Made by a program: the position numbers and the translations under genes. Shown here piece after piece: positions 9,301 to 14,486 of a stretch of DNA of 19,758 nt. The first letter of the stretch is position 1; every line of letters begins with the position of its first letter. The notes beneath the pieces were generated by a model. The model did no database searches, was not told the origin of the DNA, and saw only the letters and a list, made by a program, of their open reading frames with translations. The DNA comes from an uncultured Bacilli bacterium (GTDB lineage Bacteria; Bacillota_I; Bacilli_A; ML615J-28; CAG-698): positions 1 through 19,758 of the forward strand of contig CANQJU010000006.1 in NCBI GenBank assembly GCA_947624315.1, read 5' to 3'.

Positions 9301-10815
9301 TTTAGGTAAAACTACATCAATAGATGGAGCTCCCCTTAAATCATCATTAGTAATACTTGTTAAATTTGTTGTGAACTCAGTAACAGGTCTACCAGGATTA
9401 ACATATGTTGAAAATTCATCAACAATCATTCCATGTTTAACCTTACATGCAGCAATTTCAATTACTTCATTGTAATTACTAGAAATACCAGTTGTCTCAA
9501 AATCATATACTACATATGTTGCATCATCTAAATTAATATCACCATCACTTAGAGCAATTCTAAATTTGTTTTCATCTACCAAAGCTCCCTCAACACCAAA
9601 AATTGGTTTTAAGCCAGCCTTATTAGCTAATGTTTCTAATTGTGGCAATATTTGAATATTATACTTATCAGTAACTGCTAAAGCCTTATGACCATATTCT
9701 GATGCTCTATTAACATATTCAGATACTTCTAAAACAGAATCTTGAGCACTCATTTTTGTATGAGCATGCAATTCTACTCTTTTTATAGGTGCATTATCAA
9801 GTTTTAAAGTTTTTTCGGCTTTTCCTAAGCCACCAACTTCTAATATTCTTAAAACCATATCTCTAGAAAAAGTATCATAACTTAAGTTTCCATACACTTT
9901 TAATTTTGAACCAACCATACCATTTTCTTGATAGAATTTTTGTTGGAAATCAAGTTGATTATTCAAAAAAGTCTTAATAATCAGTGAACTTGTTCCATCA
10001 TATAAAAGAGCTTCATAAATCTTATGACCAGTCGAAGTCTTTTTTATTTCCGCTTTTAGAATTTCACCTTCAACAACAAAATGAGTACTTGAATTTTTTT
10101 GTTGATATTCTACTAATTCATATTCTGAAGATGGCAAATCACATAATCTCATTGATGCATTGTTTAAAGGAGTTGATAATCTCTTCATCTTTGTCATGCG
10201 ATTGTGATTTGGATTTTCATTTTCAACTTTCTTTTCAGCAAAATCAACTTCTTTTTCAACAACTTCATGATTTGCTTCTGATTGTAAATTTTTAATTTCT
10301 TCAATCACTGGCATTACAAATTGATTGATTTCTACAGAAAAATCAATAAATCCAAGTCCACATATTTGGAATTTTTCTTTTATGTCATCAACAATTTTCA
10401 AAATAATATTTTTATCAACCTCATCACCAACCATTATAGTGATTTTATTATTATCAATATTAGGAGTATATTTCTTTATAGAACTATGAGTTATTTGATT
10501 GATTGAATCTTGATCAACAACATAATTATATATCTCATTAAGAAATTCATTTGGTATTTGCTTATCAGGATAATTAACAAAAACATTTACCTTTAGAGCA
10601 ATTTTCTTTTCAACAAGTCCTTTTTTTAAGCAATCAATCATTTCAAAAATTGTTTGAGGTTCAGGATATTCAATAAAACTAATATATAAATCTAAACTAA
10701 ATGTGGCCTTATCAATAACAATTCTATCAAGTTCTGTTGAAAAAAGTCCATTTAGATAAGGATATTTTACAAAATCTAAAATAGTTTGAAACCTCTTTTG
10801 CTTTTCTGTTGACAT
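6310..10815 (-). CDS. polC: DNA polymerase III alpha subunit, PolC type
   Basis: The replicative DNA polymerase of low-GC Gram-positives, with polymerase and proofreading in one chain. The 1501 residues are slightly longer than Bacillus PolC (about 1437). Order: a degenerate N-terminal region; an OB fold at about 225-330; the first half of the PHP domain from 346 (VELHAHTKMS); an inserted DEDDh exonuclease at 433-597 with D438/E440, D523, H578 and D583; and the rest of PHP. The zinc-binding Cys938, Cys941, Cys983 and Cys986 follow. The polymerase acids D1012 and D1014 are in PDIDLNFSG, and D1137 is in KLDILGHDDPT. FPKAHATAYV lies further on. The PHP motif usually read TDH is TDK (382-384), so one metal ligand is missing. 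The ATG follows AGGAGGTGAATAAT; the stop is TGA. Confidence 0.98.
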   Translation of the reverse strand: MSTEKQKRFQTILDFVKYPYLNGLFSTELDRIVIDKATFSLDLYISFIEYPEPQTIFEMIDCLKKGLVEKKIALKVNVFVNYPDKQIPNEFLNEIYNYVVDQDSINQITHSSIKKYTPNIDNNKITIMVGDEVDKNIILKIVDDIKEKFQICGLGFIDFSVEINQFVMPVIEEIKNLQSEANHEVVEKEVDFAEKKVENENPNHNRMTKMKRLSTPLNNASMRLCDLPSSEYELVEYQQKNSSTHFVVEGEILKAEIKKTSTGHKIYEALLYDGTSSLIIKTFLNNQLDFQQKFYQENGMVGSKLKVYGNLSYDTFSRDMVLRILEVGGLGKAEKTLKLDNAPIKRVELHAHTKMSAQDSVLEVSEYVNRASEYGHKALAVTDKYNIQILPQLETLANKAGLKPIFGVEGALVDENKFRIALSDGDINLDDATYVVYDFETTGISSNYNEVIEIAACKVKHGMIVDEFSTYVNPGRPVTEFTTNLTSITNDDLRGAPSIDVVLPKFIEFYKDSILVAHNATFDNSHLYRNLKDLNLYQGVIPTIDTLQLARVCYGDKLKRFNLKALAKFFDVDLEQHHRAIYDAKTTAEIFIKMLNHLFELNIHNYSQINSLILDEEAFKLAFPSHVTILAKNHDGLINLNKIISQSHTVNFAHEPRILKKFLEKHRDGLLIGSSCYRGEVFEKAMNNSYEELLDCVDFYDYLEVQPPMVYSHIVESSGGEITIEHIQEIIKKIIKAGNEKGKIVVATGDVHQLDPQDTEFRKMLFEVPMVGGGMHDLYEIKNLPSQHFRTTEEMLNEFSFLGKELADEIVVVNSNLIADSIEKFSLFPKKLFAPGDDFMASEGIPSAKAEVERLTMTTAHQKYGENLPKLISDRLEKELDSIINNNFASIYYIAHMLVKHSRDAGYVVGSRGSVGSSLVANFMGITEVNSLPPHYVCPKCHFTAFKLSPEESRKYGQTPEQLSLKDDLQNAGTGYDLPKKKCPICGEEMISDGCDIPFETFLGFDGTKTPDIDLNFSGEYQEKAHDFCRQIFGKEYTFRAGTISKIASTIAYGYVKGHYERIKKQVRNCELDRQAEKLVDVKRTTGQHPGGIVVVPKGIDINEITPVQYPADDTSLSWQTTHHGYHSFESNLLKLDILGHDDPTMIRQLMNYVENEPDKFPFSKVEDIPLSDKEVLKMFSGVSVLNVKSQDILEEIGTTGLPEFGTNLAKDMLREIRPETVSDLIKISGLSHGEGIWNGNMREIFLGQKPGVTSIHFNELIGCRDDIMSYLISKDLPALDAFTIMESVRKGKGLKKEQEDEMRKHNVPDWYIQSCKSIKYMFPKAHATAYVIMALRIGWFKLYRPIYYYAGFFSKRADAFEIETMVEGKEAVKGRLKELNAQKKLSPKEQKVYITLLLSLEMMERGFSFKQIDIYKSDWQNFVIDGSNLIIPFSAMDSLGPSIAKSIVDARNEYPFTSKKDVVRRTRINNTLVEKFNRLGIFKDLPDDDQFGLFNNDDYR

Positions 10816-10840
10816 TATTATTCACCTCCTATATTGATAT

Positions 10841-10869
10841 ATTATATCAAAATTGCCAATTTTAATAAA
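10841..10869 (-). promoter_or_regulatory. polC promoter, extended -10
   Basis: Minus-strand TG-A-TATAAT is an extended -10 (TATAAT at 10841-10846, TG at 10848-10849). A weak TTTATT (10864-10869) sits 17 bp upstream. The -10 is the centre of a near-palindrome, TGATATAATATATCA. It lies about 25 nt upstream of the polC start, so the leader is very short. Confidence 0.6.
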
Positions 10870-10887
10870 TGAATTTTTCCTATTTTA

Positions 10888-10907
10888 TTAATCCTCAAGA
10901 GGATTAA
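10888..10907 (-). repeat. stop-codon hairpin at the end of the M42 peptidase gene
   Basis: Inverted repeat TTAATCCTC/GAGGATTAA with 2 nt between the arms. In minus-strand RNA it can form an 8-bp stem closed by a CUUG tetraloop, with the stop codon at the base of the 3' arm. The sequence after it has no U-tract, so it does not look like a complete intrinsic terminator; it may protect the 3' end or slow polymerase. Confidence 0.55.
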
Positions 10908-11925
10908 AATTCATATTTTCTTCAAGCTTCACAATAATTTGAGCTATTAATTTTATACTATTGTTAACATCATCAAAATGTACTAACTCAGCAGGAGAGT
11001 GCATATATCGAAGTGGAATACTAATTAGGATTGTTGGAACACCTAAATTAGCATGATATATAGCATCTGCATCAGTATAACTACGATAAACAACTGTTGA
11101 TATTTGTAATGGAATATTAGCCTCTTTAGCACATTTTTTAGCAAAGTTTTCTAATTTGGTATTCATTATTGTTCCAATAGTTAAATCTGGACCTTTTCCC
11201 ATTACAATATTATTAGAATTACCTGGGCTTAAAACTGATGAGCGATCAGTTGTAACATCAACAGCAATAGCGATTGTTGGATTAATTCTCTTTCCAACAA
11301 GCGTTGCCCCATTTTTAGTTGTTTCCTCTCCAACTGTGCAAGCAGCATAAACACCATTCTTAGTTTTCATTTCTTTGGCTAATTTTAGGGCTTCATTAAT
11401 AACATATACACCTATTTTATCATCTAAAGCACGAGCACAAATAATATTGTCATTTAGCATTTTATAGGTTGCATCATGAACAATGCAATCACCTACTTCA
11501 ACTAATTTTTCAGCTTCTTCTTTGGAAAAAACGCCTAAATCTAAAATCAAATCTCTTTCAGTTGGCTTTACATTATAACTATCAGGGAATTTAGCAATAG
11601 ATCCATAAACAATTCCCTTTTTAGTAATTACTTGTACTCTTTGTCCTAAATAAATACCAGGAGTAATGGAACCTACTTCTTCAACGCGACATCTTCCATC
11701 ATCAAGAATTCTTGTTATCATTAATCCAATTTCATCAGCATGAGCCGCAAGTAAAATCTTGTTTTTAGCCTCAGGATTTATAATACTAACCAAATTACCA
11801 ACAATATCAGTTTCAAATTTATCAACATATTTGTCCATATGTTTCATAACCTTCTTTTGAAGTTCATACTCTCTACCTGATACTGAAGGTGTTTCTAACA
11901 TATCAAATAAAAACTCTTTATTCAT
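10888..11925 (-). CDS. M42 family metallopeptidase (glutamyl aminopeptidase/YsdC-like)
   Basis: A cytosolic, dinuclear-metal aminopeptidase of the PepA/FrvX/YsdC group, which forms large tetrahedral assemblies in studied members and trims short peptides. The 345 residues are full length. Metal and catalytic residues are all visible: His62 and Asp64 in AAHADEIG, the bridging Asp168 in RALDDKIG, Glu200 (general base) and Glu201 in VGEETTKNGA, Asp223 in AVDVT, and His309 in RYMHSPAE. The PDZ-like insert domain lies between about residues 70 and 160. The ATG follows AGGAGGATTATTTTT; the stop codon of the preceding HAD gene overlaps this ribosome-binding site, leaving a 13-nt gap, so the two are translated from one message. 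This is the last gene of the four-gene operon. Substrate preference cannot be read from the sequence; older annotations may call it endoglucanase M, a historic error. Confidence 0.94.
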   Translation of the reverse strand: MNKEFLFDMLETPSVSGREYELQKKVMKHMDKYVDKFETDIVGNLVSIINPEAKNKILLAAHADEIGLMITRILDDGRCRVEEVGSITPGIYLGQRVQVITKKGIVYGSIAKFPDSYNVKPTERDLILDLGVFSKEEAEKLVEVGDCIVHDATYKMLNDNIICARALDDKIGVYVINEALKLAKEMKTKNGVYAACTVGEETTKNGATLVGKRINPTIAIAVDVTTDRSSVLSPGNSNNIVMGKGPDLTIGTIMNTKLENFAKKCAKEANIPLQISTVVYRSYTDADAIYHANLGVPTILISIPLRYMHSPAELVHFDDVNNSIKLIAQIIVKLEENMNFNPLED

Positions 11926-11938
11926 AAAAATAATCCTC

Positions 11939-12688
11939 CTATTTGTTATTAAAATAATTTTCTAAATATTTTACAACGCCATCATTATTACAATCTAATG
12001 CATGGTTAGGTACTTGTTTCAAAACTTCTTCGACACTATTAGCCATAGCCACACCACATCCAGCCTTTAAAAGCATTTCCAAATCCCCATAATCATCGCC
12101 AAAAGCAATAACATCTTTCAAAGAACTATTTACAACTTTCAAAAAATTAACCAATCCAGAAAATTTAGTAATTCCCCTAGGAGTTAGTCGATACCATTTT
12201 CCTCCTAAATAATTTAAACATTCTAATTGATATTTTTCAGCTATCTTCATTGCCATTTCATTACTATCACAACTAAAAACTATTTTAAATACTTCTTCAT
12301 CTAAAGGATTATTTTTATAATCGCGATAAACAGCATTTTGATTTTTATAACTAGGATCAGATGTATATAATGTATACAATGTTTGTACAGATATTTTAGA
12401 GGAAATAATCATTAATTCATCTAAAAGTTCTTTAACCATTTGATTATTAAAAGGATAACTAAATATTACTTTTTCCTTATCATCAACAATTAAACTACCA
12501 CCATTTAATATTGAATAATCAGGTTTAACTAAATTAATTATTTCTAATGAATTATTTAAACTTCGAGCAGTATTAAACACCAGTTTATGTCCATTTTTAC
12601 GAAATTCATTTAGTTTTAATAAAGTATAATCGCTTACCTTTTTATCAGTATTTAACAAAGTATCATCTAAATCAACAACAATATACAT
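11939..12688 (-). CDS. Cof-type HAD-IIB family phosphatase
   Basis: A cytosolic haloacid-dehalogenase phosphatase of the Cof/YwpJ group, whose members dephosphorylate sugar phosphates, FMN or similar small metabolites. I chose the ATG at 12686-12688 (249 residues), because AAAGGA sits 6 nt before it. The in-frame ATG at 12701-12703, five codons upstream, has no ribosome-binding site. Motif I is DLDDT (6-10; nucleophile Asp6, acid/base Asp8). Motif II is the NTAR threonine (Thr40). Motif III is Lys175 in RGITK. Motif IV is FGDDYGDLEML (196-206), with MANS after it. The large cap between about 80 and 165 is the C2B type. It is third in the operon with the phosphodiesterase and the M42 peptidase. 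The actual substrate is unknown. Confidence 0.9.
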   Translation of the reverse strand: MYIVVDLDDTLLNTDKKVSDYTLLKLNEFRKNGHKLVFNTARSLNNSLEIINLVKPDYSILNGGSLIVDDKEKVIFSYPFNNQMVKELLDELMIISSKISVQTLYTLYTSDPSYKNQNAVYRDYKNNPLDEEVFKIVFSCDSNEMAMKIAEKYQLECLNYLGGKWYRLTPRGITKFSGLVNFLKVVNSSLKDVIAFGDDYGDLEMLLKAGCGVAMANSVEEVLKQVPNHALDCNNDGVVKYLENYFNNK

Positions 12689-12716
12689 TTTATTTCCTTT
12701 CATTTTTTAAATAACT

Positions 12717-13829
12717 TTAATTATTTACAATAATCAATGGTACAAACATTTCTTTTGTTAATGATCCATGATGGCCTTTATGACGTGATGAATGTTCAGT
12801 AAGCAACATAATTTTATTACCTTTGCTTATAGCAATATAATCACCTAATCTTTTGGCATTTTCATTTGTAATATTTACACCAAAGTAATTATTTTTTATT
12901 AAATATTCACTTTCAAATAAAGCAAATTCTTTTCCATATTTTTGATTAAACTTTTCAACAAACTTTTCTTTTTCATTATCTTTTACATTAAAAGCAATAG
13001 CTCGAGCATCTAAATATTGTGGTGCCTCAAGCATAGATGTAATTTCTAAATCCTTGTACAATTCAAAATAGCCATCAATATCAACTTGTCCATGATCAGC
13101 AGTAATAATAAATAGTGTATCGGCTGTTGAAGAAACAAGTTCTTCCACTTTTTGGTTAATACTATTTATTAATCCTAAAGTTTCATTAGAAGTTACTCCA
13201 CATTTATGCATTGTTGAATCTGGTTCAGGGCAATAGCAATATATGAATTGTTTGCCTTCCTTTTGCGTTATTTCTCGAATATTTTTAACGTAATCATCTA
13301 ATTCATTACAAACAAGCAAATTATCATTATGCCAATCATTCCAATAAATAGGTGCAACTGTTGTTATATTATAATCACTTTTATTATTATAATAGAAAGG
13401 TTCATTTTTTAACTTTTCTCTAACTGTTCCACGCTGCAATTCTTCTCTTGTAAAAGAATCAACATCTAAAAATAAATCAATAACACGATTAAACTCTTCA
13501 AAATATAGGCACCATCCAAACCAACTGTGTTCAATTGGATACTTATTTGTTAATAATGTTGTTGTAGCACTAGTTGTTGTTGAAGGAAAAACCGATGTTA
13601 AAGTCTTTTTAATATTGCGTCTTAAGAAAGAATTTTTATCAAGATTTATCTTTAAAGGATTTATTCCTAGTCCATCAAAAATTATGAAGACTATATTTTT
13701 ATAATTCTTGTTTAATTCTTTATCTAATATTTTTAAAGTTTTTTTATCATTATCACATTTTAAATATTTTGCAAAACTAGCTGAAATATTTACTAAGTTT
13801 TTATTAAAATTGGGTTTTACAAATTTCAT
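12717..13829 (-). CDS. alkaline phosphatase superfamily phosphodiesterase/nucleotide pyrophosphatase-like protein
   Basis: A 370-residue member of the alkaline phosphatase superfamily (type I phosphodiesterase/nucleotide pyrophosphatase group, PF01663). The two-metal site is complete: Asp52 in FDGLG, a nucleophile threonine among Thr84-Thr86 in FPSTTTSAT, Asp204 and His208 in PEPDSTMHKCG, Asp245 and His246 in ITADHGQVD, and His353 in KGHHGS. GSLTKEMFVPLI at the C-terminus is typical. There is no signal peptide or membrane anchor, so it should act in the cytosol, unlike many secreted relatives. The ATG follows TTAGGAGTTTAT, and the glycosylase stop is 12 nt upstream. Possible substrates are nucleotides, dinucleotides or phosphodiester metabolites; the sequence does not decide. 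A phosphoglycerate-mutase-like role is less likely given the FPSTTT nucleophile block. Confidence 0.85.
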   Translation of the reverse strand: MKFVKPNFNKNLVNISASFAKYLKCDNDKKTLKILDKELNKNYKNIVFIIFDGLGINPLKINLDKNSFLRRNIKKTLTSVFPSTTTSATTTLLTNKYPIEHSWFGWCLYFEEFNRVIDLFLDVDSFTREELQRGTVREKLKNEPFYYNNKSDYNITTVAPIYWNDWHNDNLLVCNELDDYVKNIREITQKEGKQFIYCYCPEPDSTMHKCGVTSNETLGLINSINQKVEELVSSTADTLFIITADHGQVDIDGYFELYKDLEITSMLEAPQYLDARAIAFNVKDNEKEKFVEKFNQKYGKEFALFESEYLIKNNYFGVNITNENAKRLGDYIAISKGNKIMLLTEHSSRHKGHHGSLTKEMFVPLIIVNN

Positions 13830-13841
13830 ATAAACTCCTAA

Positions 13842-14339
13842 TTATAAAATAACTTTCCATGCCTCACATAATTTATCCAAAGACCACGAAGCATTTAGGG
13901 GTGAGGTGGATGGTAATTTGATTCCTTCAATATTAATTATTGGATAAATATATTTGTTATATAATTGATATGCCTTATCACCATTTAAATAAATACATTT
14001 AACTTTAGATAATTTAATTATTTTTTGTATATCATTTATTTCAACATTATCAATACTAGTATCTTGGGAACCAACAATTGTACATTTTTTTATCACATCC
14101 CACAAAGCAATATTATGTTTTAATAAGAATTGTTTCTTATCATCAATAGTCAAAGGTTCTTCTTCTTGAAAAATAATTGATAAAACTTTCCAAAAACGAT
14201 TTTGACTATGGCCATAATAAAAACCTACTTCTCGTGATTTTACGGAAGGAAATGAACCTAATATTAATATTTTAGAATTATTATCCCATATGGGATCAAT
14301 ATTATGAACTTGGATTGTTGGAAATTTATTTTTTATAAT
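13842..14339 (-). CDS. DNA-deoxyinosine/uracil glycosylase (UDG superfamily), non-canonical start
   Basis: A base-excision repair glycosylase of the UDG superfamily, of the hypoxanthine-DNA glycosylase/Mug-like type (COG3663), which removes deaminated bases such as hypoxanthine or uracil from DNA. The conserved reading runs about 165 residues: ILILGSFPSVKSRE at 24-37, GFYYGHSQNRFW at 39-50, IALWDVI at 77-83, and LPSTSPLNA at 142-150 near the C-terminus. No ATG, GTG or TTG occurs upstream of these N-terminal motifs. The frame is closed by a TAA at 14349-14351, then GAGGT (14344-14348), then ATA-ATT-ATA codons. I place the start at ATT (14337-14339), 5 nt after GAGG; ATA at 14334-14336 is also possible. 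The only canonical start, TTG at 14151-14153, would delete the catalytic N-terminal half. First gene of the four-gene operon. Confidence 0.85.
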   Translation of the reverse strand: MIKNKFPTIQVHNIDPIWDNNSKILILGSFPSVKSREVGFYYGHSQNRFWKVLSIIFQEEEPLTIDDKKQFLLKHNIALWDVIKKCTIVGSQDTSIDNVEINDIQKIIKLSKVKCIYLNGDKAYQLYNKYIYPIINIEGIKLPSTSPLNASWSLDKLCEAWKVIL

Positions 14340-14362
14340 TATTACCTCTTAATTTTATATAA

Positions 14363-14387
14363 ATAAGTAGACAATATGCCTACCTAT
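14363..14387 (-). promoter_or_regulatory. leader hairpin upstream of the glycosylase operon
   Basis: In the minus-strand RNA, AUAGGUAGGCA can pair with UGUCUACUUAU around a 3-nt UAU loop, giving 11 bp with two G-U wobbles. It lies between the predicted transcription start (about 14407) and the ribosome-binding site (14344-14348). Because the wobbles pair only as RNA on this strand, an RNA element is likelier than a DNA operator. Function unknown. Confidence 0.45.
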
Positions 14388-14413
14388 AAATTTCAAAAAT
14401 ATACTATAAATGA

Positions 14414-14442
14414 ATTATACTACACTTTCCCAAAAAATGCAA
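14414..14442 (-). promoter_or_regulatory. promoter of the glycosylase-phosphodiesterase-HAD-M42 operon
   Basis: Minus-strand -35 TTGCAT (14437-14442) and a consensus -10 TATAAT (14414-14419) with 17-bp spacing. It follows the ABC operon terminator and leaves a leader of about 70 nt before the glycosylase start. Confidence 0.8.
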
Positions 14443-14446
14443 ATAG

Positions 14447-14481
14447 ATAAGAAAATGCTTCTTCATTTTTTGAAGAAGCAT
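14447..14481 (-). terminator. terminator of the ABC transporter operon
   Basis: A perfect 11-bp stem, ATGCTTCTTCA (14455-14465) with TGAAGAAGCAT (14471-14481), around a 5-nt loop. On the minus strand it is followed by UUUUCUU. It begins 5 nt after the stop of the second ABC gene. Confidence 0.88.
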
Positions 14482-14486
14482 AATGA

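Noticed and set aside
12689..12703. Start of the HAD gene at the first ATG (MKGNK)
   Set aside because: These codons contain the AAAGGA ribosome-binding site for the next ATG, and nothing suitable precedes them.
13842..14153. A 103-residue protein starting at TTG 14153
   Set aside because: The in-frame sequence upstream carries the diagnostic glycosylase motifs (GSFPS, YYGH..NRFW), so this would be a truncated product.
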